Source: W1P20-047 sp051878795 (GTDB lineage Bacteria > Actinomycetota > Coriobacteriia > Coriobacteriales > Eggerthellaceae). From it: a stretch of DNA of 64,000 nucleotides. The number at the start of each line of letters is the position of its first letter. Within the stretch, counting starts at the first letter, position 1. The notes under the pieces are model-generated. The model saw nothing but the letters and a program-made list of their open reading frames with translations, did not search any database and was not told where the DNA came from. The stretch covers positions 18,593 through 82,592 of the forward strand of contig JBJEKU010000029.1 in the NCBI GenBank assembly GCA_051878795.1, given 5' to 3'. Both the position numbers and the translations under genes were made by a program. Shown here piece by piece: positions 7,804-19,156 of the stretch.

Positions 7804-8166
7804 TGGTGGAGGCGCGGAGAATCGAACTCCGGTCCATACTAGATAATCCCCAAGGCACTACAAGCTTAGTCGACGACTAGGATTCGCGCAGAACTCGCTC
7901 GTCGACGAACACATCCTGCGCTAGCGGGTTCGGTCTTTTTCCAGGCCATACCAGCTACGTGCCTGAAAGCATCTCCCTGAAATGACATCGCACCGGGCCC
8001 AGGAGAAGAAACCCGGATTGACGCGCTGCGCTAAATTAAGCAGCGAGGGCCATACGGCCAGTGTTAGTCTTGCCAATTAAACTTGACAGCACCCCTGTTT
8101 AACGTGGCGAGGAGACCACGACCTGCTCCTCGGATCAAACCTACCATGTCGAAACCAGTCGCCCCC
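7804..8166 (-). ncRNA. ssrA: Transfer-messenger RNA (tmRNA)
   Basis: A 363-nt one-piece tmRNA. The 5' end GGGGGCGACTGGTTTCGAC pairs with the 3' end CGCCTCC-A-CCA (CCA encoded) in a 7-bp acceptor stem, and the T-arm CGGAG-TTCGATT-CTCCG is intact. The tag frame (8036-8074) reads GKTNTGRMALAA then TAA, so the rescued protein would carry Ala plus this tag ending in the canonical ALAA degron. It works with SmpB, encoded at 33.9-34.3 kb. It has its own promoter and terminator. Confidence 0.97.
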
Positions 8167-8251
8167 ATTATCCGATGCAGCAAGGCCGCAGCAGGAAGAG
8201 ACTGAGCTCCACCTTTTCAATGTGCTTGGAACCTTCGATTCCAGAAAATAC

Positions 8252-8279
8252 ATTTTAACCATCCGAGAATAATAGGCAA
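8252..8279 (-). promoter_or_regulatory. ssrA: Candidate tmRNA promoter
   Basis: Minus strand TTGCCT (8274-8279), 16-bp spacer, TAAAAT (8252-8257). The start would be near 8244, giving a leader of about 80 nt to be trimmed by RNase P at 8166. Confidence 0.5.
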
Positions 8280-8299
8280 TCTACTTCTTGAAATTAATT

Positions 8300-8337
8300 C
8301 GGAAACAGAAAAGGAGCCCGCTGATGCAGGCTCCTTT
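8300..8337 (-). terminator. ppdK operon terminator
   Basis: Hairpin AAAGGAGCC...GGCTCCTTT (9 bp plus inner GC pairs, 8310-8337) on the minus strand, followed by TTTCTGTTTCC, 57 nt after the ppdK stop. Confidence 0.85.
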
Positions 8338-8394
8338 CGATACGCGATTCACCCTCCCGTAGGGGGATGGATATGCGACCTTTTCGTCTCGCGC

Positions 8395-11124
<2,730 letters not shown>

Positions 11125-11173
11125 TTTTCTTTCTCCTTAGACATGAATAGTCTGAATAATCAAGCATCCGCCG

Positions 11174-12046
11174 CTAATTGATGCTGCTGCGGGGGTGCGT
11201 CATCATATAGTAACTCATAATTTCCTGGACGGTTTCTTCAACGGCCCTATTCTCGGTGTGAATGACAATGCATCCTAATTTCCTCATGAGAGCTCGGGCT
11301 TTCTCCAGGTCCTCGTACACTTTCTCCGGATCCGCGTAGCTGCTCGCCACGCCTGCGGCCTTGCCCAGGCGGCGCTGGCGGATGCCCACCAGCACATCCG
11401 GCGTGGTCATGAGGCCGAAGATCCTGGAAGGCTCCACGTCGAACAGCTGCGCCGGAGGCTCGCTCAAGGGGTCGAGCGGGATGTTCGCAACGCGCAGGCC
11501 CTGCTGGGAAAGGAAGATCGACGTGGGGGTCTTGCCGGAGCGCGATACGCCCAGAAGCACCACATCGGCCTTTTCCAGATCCTCCGGCCTTTTGCCGTCG
11601 TCATGGGCGATGGTGAACTCGATTGCCTCGATGCGCTTGAAATAGCGGGTATCCGTCAGATGCAGCTGGCCCGGCTTGAGCAGCGGGCACAAACCGCTCA
11701 CCTCGGAAATGGCATGCAGGGCGTCGGTCATCAGATCGACCGCGAAGATCTCCGGATGATGGGAAAGGTATTCCTCCATCTGGGCGCACAGCTGGCGGGA
11801 AACCAGGGTGTAGAACACCACCAGTTTCTCGCGGCCGTAATTTTCCTTGAAGAACTTCGCCTGTTGCGCCAGGAAGGTCTCGATCTCGCCGATGGAGCTG
11901 ACGTCGGTCAAAAGCTCGAAGGTAGGATCGAAGTCCCCGAACTGGCTGGATGCTGCGCGCACGATCATCTGCGCGGTCCAGCCACCGGAGTCGCTGATGA
12001 CCTGGACCGTGGGCAGATGCACTACGTTGTTCTTATCGATGAGCAT
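11174..12046 (-). CDS. Pyruvate, phosphate dikinase regulatory protein (PSRP family, DUF299)
   Basis: Bifunctional regulator: ADP-dependent kinase and Pi-dependent pyrophosphorylase acting on the Thr next to the catalytic His of PPDK (or of PEP synthase in other lineages). At 290 residues it is full length. The N-terminus has the family pattern VISDSGGWTAQ, and the P-loop GVSRSGKTPTS lies mid-protein. Here it sits immediately upstream of ppdK, whose TSH motif keeps the regulatory Thr, so PPDK is the evident substrate. Its start is 3 nt after the glyS stop, giving tight coupling with the synthetase genes. Confidence 0.95.
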   Translation of the reverse strand: MLIDKNNVVHLPTVQVISDSGGWTAQMIVRAASSQFGDFDPTFELLTDVSSIGEIETFLAQQAKFFKENYGREKLVVFYTLVSRQLCAQMEEYLSHHPEIFAVDLMTDALHAISEVSGLCPLLKPGQLHLTDTRYFKRIEAIEFTIAHDDGKRPEDLEKADVVLLGVSRSGKTPTSIFLSQQGLRVANIPLDPLSEPPAQLFDVEPSRIFGLMTTPDVLVGIRQRRLGKAAGVASSYADPEKVYEDLEKARALMRKLGCIVIHTENRAVEETVQEIMSYYMMTHPRSSIN

Positions 12047-12049
12047 CGC

Positions 12050-14122
12050 TTATGCCTTCGCCAAGGCGGAGAAGTCCGCAACGCTCGCGAACACGGAGAC
12101 GAAGCGGTTGAGCAGGCGCAGTCGGTTGTTCTTCAGCGCCTCGTCTTCGTCCATGACCATAACGGCCTCGAAGAACGCGTCGATCGGTCCGCGCAGATTC
12201 GCCAGCTGGCGGAGCGCTGCAGGATAATCGCCGCCTGCGAGCAGCGAGGGGATGGCAGCCTCGGCTTCCTTGACCGCCTCGTTCAGGGCGGCTTCCTCGG
12301 CGCCGGTCAGCGCCTCGTCCACCGTGCAGCCCAGCGCCTCGTCGCGCAGGTTGTTCGCACGGGTATAAGCAGCAGCCAGATCGGAGAGCACCTCGGGCAT
12401 CTCGCTGCGCGCCTGCGCCAGCGCACGGGCGCGCTCTGCGATGACCGCGGGCTCCTCGATACCTGCAGCCAGGACCGCGTCGACCACGTCGGCCGCGTTG
12501 CCGGCATCGCGCAGGATGACCTTGGTGCGGGTGATGAAGAAATCGATGATCTCGGCACGGGCAGCCGCAGCATCGAAGTCGATGCCGGTAAAGCCCGCGA
12601 GCGCGCAATCGATCGCGGCAACCAGGGATACGGGGAGGCCCGCGTCGAGCATGTTCACGATGCCGATGGCGCTACGACGCAGCGCGAAGGGGTCGGAGGA
12701 ACCGGTAGGACCCTGGCCGACGGCGATCAGGCCGCAGATGGTATCCAGCTTGTCTGCGAAGGCGACCAGTTTGCCTACCAGGCTGTCGGGCGCATCGTCG
12801 CCTGCGAAGCGGGGACGGTAATGCTGCTCGATGGCGCGGGCGACCTGCTCGGTCTCGCCTGCCGCCTGGGCATAGTAGGAACCCATGACGCCCTGGACGC
12901 TCGTGAACTCGATAACCGCATTGGTGACCAGGTCGGCCTTGCACAGGTAGCAGGCGCGCTTCAGGTCGGCCGCGTCCGACTCGCCCAGCTGGGCGTCGGC
13001 GGCCAAGTGGCCGGCCAGCTTCACCAGACGGTCCGCCTTATCGCGGACGGTGCCCAACTGCTCCTGGAACACCACTTCGTCCAGGCGCTCGACGTACGCC
13101 TCGAGGGGCTTCTTCAGATCTTCCTCGTAGAAGAACTTCGCATCGTCCAAACGGGCGCGCACCACGCGCTCGTTGCCGTCGATGATGGTGGCATTGCAGG
13201 CAGGATCGCCGTTGGAGACGATGATGAACTTGTTGGTGAGCTTGCCCTGAGCGTCGTACAGGGGGAAGTAGCGCTGATGCATCAGCATGGCGTCGACGAT
13301 GATCTCTTCGGGAACCTTGAGGAATTCCTCGTCGAAGCTCGCGCACAGCGGGGTGGGATGCTCGGACAGGTTGGTAACCTCGAGCAGGGTCTTTGCGGGC
13401 AGGTCGGCAGTGAAGCCGGTTTCGCGCTCGATGGCAGCAACGCCCTCGCGGATGATCGCTTCGCGCTCCGCCTGGTCGGGGATGACCGCCGCATCGCGGA
13501 TGACCTGCATCAGGTTCGCCGCAGTGTCGACGGTATGGAAGCCGGGAGCAAGCACCCTGTGGCCCATGGTCTGGTTGCCGGAAACGGCGCCCGCGTAGGA
13601 AACGGGGATGACGGTTTCGTCCAGCATTGCCACGATCCAGCGGATAGGACGGACGAAGTACTCGCCGTATGCCGCCCAACGGCAGCTGCGGGGCCACTTG
13701 ATTGCAGGGATGATGCCCGCGAGCACGTCGGGCAGAAGGTCGGCGACCGGGGTTGCGGGCACGTTCTTGACCGCATACACGTACTCGGTACCGTTGACAT
13801 CGCGGCGCTCGAGGTCTTCCACACCCAGGCCCTTGCCACGGGCAAAACCGATCGCCGCCTTGGTAGGATTGCCGTCTGCATCGAAGGCGATCTTGGCCGC
13901 AGGGCCCTTATGCTCTTCCACCAGCGCCTCGGTCTGATCGGCCACGCCCTGGGCCAGGACGATCAGTCGACGGGGGCTGGAATGGATTTCCACGCTCTCG
14001 AAGGGGATACGGGCCGCCTGGAACATCTCAGGGACCATCTTCTCGAGCTGCTTGTTTGCAGAATCCAAATCGAACGCGGGAATCTCCTCGGTGCCGATCT
14101 CGAATGCGAGAGTATGGGTCAT
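12050..14122 (-). CDS. glyS: Glycyl-tRNA synthetase beta subunit
   Basis: Beta subunit of the tetrameric bacterial-type GlyRS; it binds tRNA-Gly, while the alpha subunit carries the aminoacylation core. At 690 residues it is typical. It begins MTHTLAFEIGTEEIPAF, the usual family start, and the C-terminal part has the anticodon-binding fold of class II beta chains (for example near LNRFVSVFASV). It starts 3 nt after glyQ. Using the alpha2beta2 enzyme instead of the single-chain form fits a Coriobacteriia/Firmicutes-like translation set. Confidence 0.97.
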   Translation of the reverse strand: MTHTLAFEIGTEEIPAFDLDSANKQLEKMVPEMFQAARIPFESVEIHSSPRRLIVLAQGVADQTEALVEEHKGPAAKIAFDADGNPTKAAIGFARGKGLGVEDLERRDVNGTEYVYAVKNVPATPVADLLPDVLAGIIPAIKWPRSCRWAAYGEYFVRPIRWIVAMLDETVIPVSYAGAVSGNQTMGHRVLAPGFHTVDTAANLMQVIRDAAVIPDQAEREAIIREGVAAIERETGFTADLPAKTLLEVTNLSEHPTPLCASFDEEFLKVPEEIIVDAMLMHQRYFPLYDAQGKLTNKFIIVSNGDPACNATIIDGNERVVRARLDDAKFFYEEDLKKPLEAYVERLDEVVFQEQLGTVRDKADRLVKLAGHLAADAQLGESDAADLKRACYLCKADLVTNAVIEFTSVQGVMGSYYAQAAGETEQVARAIEQHYRPRFAGDDAPDSLVGKLVAFADKLDTICGLIAVGQGPTGSSDPFALRRSAIGIVNMLDAGLPVSLVAAIDCALAGFTGIDFDAAAARAEIIDFFITRTKVILRDAGNAADVVDAVLAAGIEEPAVIAERARALAQARSEMPEVLSDLAAAYTRANNLRDEALGCTVDEALTGAEEAALNEAVKEAEAAIPSLLAGGDYPAALRQLANLRGPIDAFFEAVMVMDEDEALKNNRLRLLNRFVSVFASVADFSALAKA

Positions 14123-14125
14123 CGC

Positions 14126-15064
14126 CTATTCACCTTCCCCTTCTTCGACAGCGGGCGCGATGCCGACCACGGTTTCCATATATGATGCGCAACAATCCTT
14201 CGCCATGGAGCGCACGCGCAGGATGTAGGCCATGCGCTCGGTCGCGGAGATGACGCCGCGGGCGTCCAGCAGGTTGAAGGTATGGCAGCACTTGAGCACC
14301 CAGTCGTATGCCGGCAGGGGCAGGTTCGCCGCCAGGCACGCCTGCGCCTCGCGCTCGTACTGGTTGAATGCCTCGAAGAGGAATTCGGTGTTGCCGATCT
14401 CGAAGTTATAGGTGGAGAACTCGCGCTCGTTTTCCAGGTAGACGTCGCCGTAGGTGAATTCCACGCCGTCGTCGCCGCGGGCCCAGATGATGTCGTAGAC
14501 CGAATCGACGCCCTGGATATACATGGTCAGACGTTCCAGGCCGTATGCGATCTCCACGGGAACGGGGCTGCATTCGAAACCGCCCACCTGCTGGAAGTAG
14601 GTGAACTGGGTGACCTCCATGCCGTTGAGCCATACTTCCCAGCCCAGGCCCCATGCGCCCAGGGTGGGGCTTTCCCAGTCATCCTCGACGAAGCGGACGT
14701 CGTGCTTGTCGGGATCGACGCCGATAGCGCGCAGGCTGCCCAGGTACAGGTCCTGGATGTTGTCGGGAGAGGGCTTCATGAGCACCTGGAACTGATAGTA
14801 GAACTGCAGGCGATTGGGATTCTCGCCGTAGCGGCCGTCGGTGGGACGGCGGCAACCCTGCACATAGGCGGTGCGCCAGGTGTCAGGACCCAGGGAGCGC
14901 AGGGTGGTTGCCGTATGGTTGGTGCCAGCGCCCACCGCGCCGTCGTAAGGCTGCAAGATGACGCAGCCCTGAGCCGCCCAGTAATGCTGAAGGCTCATGA
15001 TGATGTCTTGGAAGCTGGGTACCGGCGCATTCTCGCCGCCGAAAGCTGCCCTTTCCGTTGCCAT
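14126..15064 (-). CDS. glyQ: Glycyl-tRNA synthetase alpha subunit
   Basis: Catalytic class II core of tetrameric GlyRS, forming glycyl-adenylate. The ATG at 15064 (AAAGGAGAGTC upstream) gives 312 residues and is preferred over a longer frame from 15115 that has no ribosome site. Visible family motifs are FQDIIMSLQHYWAAQGC, ILQPYDGAVGAGT and GGFECSPVPVEIAYGLERL. It heads the operon glyQ-glyS-PPDK regulator-ppdK. A 57-nt gap separates it from lepB, without a clear terminator. Confidence 0.97.
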   Translation of the reverse strand: MATERAAFGGENAPVPSFQDIIMSLQHYWAAQGCVILQPYDGAVGAGTNHTATTLRSLGPDTWRTAYVQGCRRPTDGRYGENPNRLQFYYQFQVLMKPSPDNIQDLYLGSLRAIGVDPDKHDVRFVEDDWESPTLGAWGLGWEVWLNGMEVTQFTYFQQVGGFECSPVPVEIAYGLERLTMYIQGVDSVYDIIWARGDDGVEFTYGDVYLENEREFSTYNFEIGNTEFLFEAFNQYEREAQACLAANLPLPAYDWVLKCCHTFNLLDARGVISATERMAYILRVRSMAKDCCASYMETVVGIAPAVEEGEGE

Positions 15065-15121
15065 GACTCTCCTTTTTCTATCTTGAACTGACTGATCGAC
15101 CGATTGCACGTGCACCCGGCG

Positions 15122-15682
15122 CTAATGCAGCATGCCGGTATCTTCCAGGGGCCAGTACACGAACAGGGCGCGGGCACTCACGCTCTGTTCGGAAATGGGC
15201 CCGAAATACCTGGAATCGAGGGAGTGCTCGCGATTGTCCCCCATCACCCAGATACTGCCTTCCGGCACGGTATAGGGATAGGAGATCTCCACGCCGTCTA
15301 CGGTATCGAGCGGCACCGAATACCCGGTTGCATAGGGTTCGTCCAATACGATGCCATCGACTGAAACCGATCCGTCCACCAGGTCGACGGTCTGCCCGCC
15401 GGTTGCGATGACGCGCTTGATGAGCGTCCTCGAAGGATCCTGCGGATCGGCGAAGGTGACTATCTGTCCCGCTTCGACCCCGTTGCGCACGCTGATCTTC
15501 TCGGAGAAGACCATATCGCCGGTCATGATGGTGGTTTCCATCGAACCGGAAGGGATGTTGAAGGGCTCGATCACGAAGGTCCTGAGGACGAAGGCGACCA
15601 CGGCCACGATCGCGAGGGTGACAAGGAAGTCGACTGCGCTTGCGACAGCCCCCCGCGTCCCCTTGCCGTTTTCGCTTTCCAT
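15122..15682 (-). CDS. lepB: Signal peptidase I
   Basis: Membrane-anchored serine/lysine protease that removes signal peptides from exported proteins. The ATG at 15682 gives 186 residues with GAAAGGA 8 nt upstream; in-frame starts at 15691 and 15757 are less well placed. One N-terminal transmembrane segment (about residues 18-36, VDFLVTLAIVAVVAF). The catalytic Ser is in NIPSGSMETT and the Lys in LIKRVIATGG. Box E is GDNREHSLDSRYFG. It has a single membrane span, as in Gram-positive enzymes. It lies downstream of trmD but beyond a strong terminator, so it is probably a separate transcript. Confidence 0.95.
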   Translation of the reverse strand: MESENGKGTRGAVASAVDFLVTLAIVAVVAFVLRTFVIEPFNIPSGSMETTIMTGDMVFSEKISVRNGVEAGQIVTFADPQDPSRTLIKRVIATGGQTVDLVDGSVSVDGIVLDEPYATGYSVPLDTVDGVEISYPYTVPEGSIWVMGDNREHSLDSRYFGPISEQSVSARALFVYWPLEDTGMLH

Positions 15683-15721
15683 CAAGCGCATCCTTTCGAA
15701 ACCCTGTGCCCTTTCACGGAC

Positions 15722-15743
15722 AAAAGCGCCGAAAGGCGCTTTT
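15722..15743 (-). terminator. Terminator of the rpsP-khpA-rimM-trmD operon
   Basis: Perfect 9-bp stem AAAAGCGCC/GGCGCTTTT with a 4-nt loop, 22 nt after the trmD stop. The T-run is within and just after the 3' arm (GGCGCTTTTG). Confidence 0.75.
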
Positions 15744-15764
15744 GCAATTTCCCGCAAGTATCTA

Positions 15765-16520
15765 CTATACCGTTTCCGACAGCTTATCGTCCGCCTGCGC
15801 TATCGTTTTCAGAAAAGCGGCATCCGATTTCGTGATATTCGCCGTCTCCATCAAGTCGGGCCGCATCTGCATAGTGCGCAGCAGGCTCTGCTGCCTGCGC
15901 CACTGCTCGATGGCCTTATGGTTGCCCGATCGCAGGATTTCGGGCACATCCATGCCCCGATAGCTTGCGGGGCGGGTGTACTGGGGGTATTCGAGCAAAC
16001 CGTCGTAGAAGCTCTCATCGATGGCGGAACCCTCGTCGCCCAGCACCCCCGGGAGCTTGCGCACGACCGCATCGATGATGACCATGCTGGCAAGCTCGCC
16101 GCTCGTGAGCACGTAGTCGCCCAGGGAAATGCAACGATCTGCAAGCGTGTAGCAGCGCTCGTCGATGCCCTCGTAATGGCCGCAGATGAACAGCAGGTGG
16201 TCCTGCTCGGCCAAATCCAGCGCCAGCGCCTCGTCGAAACGCTCGCCCGTAGGGGTGAGGAAGATGGTGTAGGGCGCCTTGCCGCCTGCCGCATCGCAGA
16301 TGGAATCATAGGCTTCGAAGATGGGTTCGCACTTCATGACGAGCCCCTGCCCGCCGCCATACGGATCGTCGTCGGTGGTGCGGTGCCGGTCGTGGGTCCA
16401 ATCGCGCAGATCATGGGCGGTGAATTCGAGTGCGCCCTTTTCCTGGGCGATGCGCATCATAGACGCACCCATCACCGACGAGAACATGTCGGGGAAGGTC
16501 GAAAGGGTCTCAACGCGCAT
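15765..16520 (-). CDS. trmD: tRNA (guanine37-N1)-methyltransferase
   Basis: SPOUT-class enzyme that methylates G37 next to the anticodon and prevents +1 frameshifting. The ATG at 16520 gives 251 residues starting MRVETLSTFPDMF; GGAG lies about 10 nt upstream, inside rimM. Motifs are DPYGGGQGLVMK, FLTPTGERFDEALA, ICGHYEGIDERC, SLGDYVLTSGE (the knot region) and YTRPASYRGMDVP. It overlaps rimM by 11 nt, implying translational coupling, and is the last gene before a terminator. Confidence 0.96.
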   Translation of the reverse strand: MRVETLSTFPDMFSSVMGASMMRIAQEKGALEFTAHDLRDWTHDRHRTTDDDPYGGGQGLVMKCEPIFEAYDSICDAAGGKAPYTIFLTPTGERFDEALALDLAEQDHLLFICGHYEGIDERCYTLADRCISLGDYVLTSGELASMVIIDAVVRKLPGVLGDEGSAIDESFYDGLLEYPQYTRPASYRGMDVPEILRSGNHKAIEQWRRQQSLLRTMQMRPDLMETANITKSDAAFLKTIAQADDKLSETV

Positions 16521-17058
16521 CTTCTTCCCGCTCCTTTTCCTCATTCAGGGCAATCAACCCCGCAGGCACACGGACTTCGAGCGCTTCCGCCTCCATGTCG
16601 ATGCCCTCGACGAATTCATCGACGAAGGGGATCATCACCTCTCCCCTTTCGCCATCGACCACCAGGATCGCCTGGGCGGGGTTGGGCATGATCTGGGAAA
16701 CCGTTCCCAAGTCGCCCAGGATCTGATCCTGCACGGAAAAGCCCAGCAGTATGCGGGGATCTTCCGAAGGGTCGATTTCGGGGATACTGTCGCTTTTCGC
16801 GAGGCAGTAGCAGCCGACGATCTTCTCTGCATCGTCGATGCCCTCGACACCTTCGAAGGACACCTCGAAGGAATCCTCCTTGATCTGCCGGACGGATGAC
16901 ACGCGCGCGTTTCGCGGTCCGCGCAGGCTCGGCGGCACGAAGTGCACTTCCATGCCTTCGCACAGCAAGAAAGGGAGGTCGTCAGCGCTGATGGCGACGA
17001 CGCTCCCTTCCAGGTTTCTTGTCTTCGCAATGAATGCTACGCGAGCAAATGCGCTCAT
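16510..17058 (-). CDS. rimM: Ribosome maturation factor RimM
   Basis: Assembly factor for the 30S head domain that binds S19 and helps 16S rRNA processing. At 182 residues it has an N-terminal RimM beta-barrel domain (RVAFIAKTRNLEGSVV at the start) and a C-terminal PRC-barrel (DQILGDLGTVSQIM). Its first base directly abuts the khpA stop, and its end overlaps trmD. The TGA stop belongs to that overlap. Position in rpsP-khpA-rimM-trmD confirms the identification despite the usual low sequence conservation. Confidence 0.93.
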   Translation of the reverse strand: MSAFARVAFIAKTRNLEGSVVAISADDLPFLLCEGMEVHFVPPSLRGPRNARVSSVRQIKEDSFEVSFEGVEGIDDAEKIVGCYCLAKSDSIPEIDPSEDPRILLGFSVQDQILGDLGTVSQIMPNPAQAILVVDGERGEVMIPFVDEFVEGIDMEAEALEVRVPAGLIALNEEKEREEDAR

Positions 17059-17313
17059 TTAGTCGATGAGCTCCACTTCTACTCGTTCGCCGGCGCGAGA
17101 CGCTGCGGCCCACGCAAGGGTGCGGATGGCCTTGATCACACGTCCCTGTCGGCCGATTACCTTGCCGGCATCCTCTTCGTTGATGCCGATCTCGACCAGA
17201 ATCTCGCCGTTTTCCATGACGGATTCGGTCACTTCCAGCTCGTCCTTATGCTCGACGATAGGCTCGACGAGCACACGCACCAAGCCTGCTGCGTCAAGCT
17301 TTTGCTCAGACAT
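17059..17313 (-). CDS. khpA: KH-domain RNA-binding protein KhpA
   Basis: An 84-residue single KH-domain protein that in Gram-positive bacteria partners with KhpB/EloR and binds small and messenger RNAs. The RNA-contacting GxxG loop is GRQG within GKVIGRQGRVIKAIRTL. It lies 3 nt downstream of rpsP and abuts rimM, the usual position of this gene. Length is normal. No KhpB/Jag gene lies in this window. Confidence 0.93.
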   Translation of the reverse strand: MSEQKLDAAGLVRVLVEPIVEHKDELEVTESVMENGEILVEIGINEEDAGKVIGRQGRVIKAIRTLAWAAASRAGERVEVELID

Positions 17314-17316
17314 GCC

Positions 17317-17562
17317 TTAAGCTTCCTTGCGAGCGGTTTCGATCAGGCGAGCGACGGTGTCGGTAGGCTGGGCGCCGTTTGCAATCCACTTGTCGATCTT
17401 CTCCAGGTCGAGCTTGATCATGGAAGGCTCGACGCAGGGGTTGTAACGGCCTACTTCTTCGATGGGACGACCCTCGCGGCGAGAGCGGGAATCGATGACG
17501 ACTACGCGATAGTAAGGTGCCTTTTTAGCGCCGTGGCGGGCGAGGCGAATCTTTACTGCCAT
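17317..17562 (-). CDS. rpsP: 30S ribosomal protein S16
   Basis: An 81-residue S16 starting MAVKIRLARHGAKKAPYYR, the family signature, followed by DSRSRREGRPIEEVGRYNP. First gene of rpsP-khpA-rimM-trmD. AAAGGAG precedes the ATG. A promoter lies about 70 nt upstream. Length and sequence are normal. Confidence 0.98.
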   Translation of the reverse strand: MAVKIRLARHGAKKAPYYRVVVIDSRSRREGRPIEEVGRYNPCVEPSMIKLDLEKIDKWIANGAQPTDTVARLIETARKEA

Positions 17563-17630
17563 AGAAATGGACTCCTTTTGAATTCAACTAATAATGCCAG
17601 AGGATTACCTCTAATAAACAGCAATTGCAC

Positions 17631-17659
17631 ATTTTACGTTCGTTGGCAAAAATGCGCAA
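17631..17659 (-). promoter_or_regulatory. Candidate promoter of the rpsP operon
   Basis: Minus strand TTGCGC (17654-17659), 17-bp spacer, TAAAAT (17631-17636). The predicted start near 17624 gives a leader of about 60 nt containing a small hairpin AGAGG-TAAT-CCTCT. Confidence 0.5.
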
Positions 17660-17722
17660 GCTTCACCGTGAAACAACCACAGATGGGCGGAAGAGATGGG
17701 GCTTGGACGGCGAAAAGCACCC

Positions 17723-19150
17723 CTAGCCCTTGAAATCGCCCTTTTCGAGCATCTGCTGGAGCTGGCGCATTTCGGAAAGGCCCATGCCAGCGGGCATGCC
17801 GGGGATGCCGCGGCGGCGCCCCTTCTTGCCTTTCTTCCCCTTCTTGCCCCCGGTCATGGCTTCGACCTGGGGCATGACCTTCTTCATCATCTTCTTGGTC
17901 TCGTTGAATTTCTTGATGAGCTGGTTCACTTCCGTCACAGTCACACCGGCACCGCGGGCGATACGGGCGCGACGGCTGCCGTTGAGGACTTCGGGATGTT
18001 CGCGCTCCCGCTTGGTCATGCTGTGGATGATCACTTCCATGCGGTCGAGGGCCTTCAGGTCCACCTGGCCGGAAGAAAGCGCGCGGTCGCCACCGGGCAA
18101 CGCGGAGATGAGCTTGGTGATGCCGCCTACCTTATGGATCTGCCTGTTCATTTCGAGGAAGTCGTTCAGATTCAGGTTCGCACGCGCCATGCGCTCGGCG
18201 GTTTCGGCCTCGATTTCCTCGGCCTTCATCTTAGACGCGGTCTCGATCAGGCTGATGACGTCGCCCATCCCTAAGATACGCTTGGCCATGCGATCGGGAT
18301 GGAAGGGCTCCAACGAATCGGGTTTCTCGCCCTGGCTGATGAACTTGATGGGCTTGCCCGTGACCTCGCGGATGGAAAGCGCACCGCCGCCGCGTGCGTC
18401 GCCGTCCATCTTGGACATGATCACGCCGTCGAAGTCGACGCGCTCGGCGAATGCCGCCGCCACGTTCACCACATCCTGGCCGGTCATGGCATCGACGACC
18501 ATCAGGATCTGGTCGGGCTTCACAGCCTTCTTGATGTCCTCGGCTTCCTGCATCATCTGCTCGTCGACATGCAGGCGGCCGGCGGTATCCACGATGACCA
18601 CGTCGCGCATGCTGTCGATCGCATCGCGCACGCCACCCTTGGCAATTGCCACGGGATCCTTGCCATCGCCCCTGAACACGCGCACGCCCATTTCATCGCC
18701 CAAGGTCTGCAGCTGGTCGGCTGCAGCGGGACGGTACACGTCGCAAGCAGCAAGCAGGGGGCTGTGGCCCTGTTGCTTGAGCAGATAGGCCAGCTTGGCT
18801 GCCGCAGTGGTCTTACCGGAACCCTGCAGGCCCACGAGCATGATGACATTGGGGATGCGCCCGCTCAGAACCAGCTTGGACTCCGACTGGCCTAAAAGCG
18901 CGGTCAACTCGTCGAGGACCACCTTGGTGACATTCTGCGCGGGGGTGAGCGATTCGAGCACCTCGGCCTCGAGGCAGCGGTCCTTGCACTTGGCAATGAA
19001 GGACTTCACCACCTTGAAATTGACGTCCGCTTCCAGAAGGGCGAGGCGGATCTCGCGCATCGCCGCGTTGATATCCTCCTCGGTCAGCCTGCCCTTGCCG
19101 CGCAAGCCGGAGAAGATACCCTGGAGTCGTTCGGAAAGGTTATCAAGCAT
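17723..19150 (-). CDS. ffh: Signal recognition particle protein Ffh
   Basis: SRP54 GTPase that binds signal sequences of nascent membrane proteins with 4.5S RNA and docks on FtsY. At 475 residues the N and G domains come first, with G1 GLQGSGKTTAAAKLA, DTAGRLHVDEQMM and the G4-region SKMDGDARGGGALS (Ser in place of the usual Thr of TKxD). The Met-rich M domain has a Lys/Arg-rich run (GGKKGKKGKKGRRRG) before its end. It starts 6 nt after ftsY. Last gene of rnc-smc-ftsY-ffh. Confidence 0.97.
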   Translation of the reverse strand: MLDNLSERLQGIFSGLRGKGRLTEEDINAAMREIRLALLEADVNFKVVKSFIAKCKDRCLEAEVLESLTPAQNVTKVVLDELTALLGQSESKLVLSGRIPNVIMLVGLQGSGKTTAAAKLAYLLKQQGHSPLLAACDVYRPAAADQLQTLGDEMGVRVFRGDGKDPVAIAKGGVRDAIDSMRDVVIVDTAGRLHVDEQMMQEAEDIKKAVKPDQILMVVDAMTGQDVVNVAAAFAERVDFDGVIMSKMDGDARGGGALSIREVTGKPIKFISQGEKPDSLEPFHPDRMAKRILGMGDVISLIETASKMKAEEIEAETAERMARANLNLNDFLEMNRQIHKVGGITKLISALPGGDRALSSGQVDLKALDRMEVIIHSMTKREREHPEVLNGSRRARIARGAGVTVTEVNQLIKKFNETKKMMKKVMPQVEAMTGGKKGKKGKKGRRRGIPGMPAGMGLSEMRQLQQMLEKGDFKG

Positions 19151-19156
19151 CTTCGG

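Noticed and set aside
11603..14185. 860-codon open frame on plus across the PPDK regulator and glyS
   Set aside because: Antisense shadow, same reason; overlaps two unmistakable genes.
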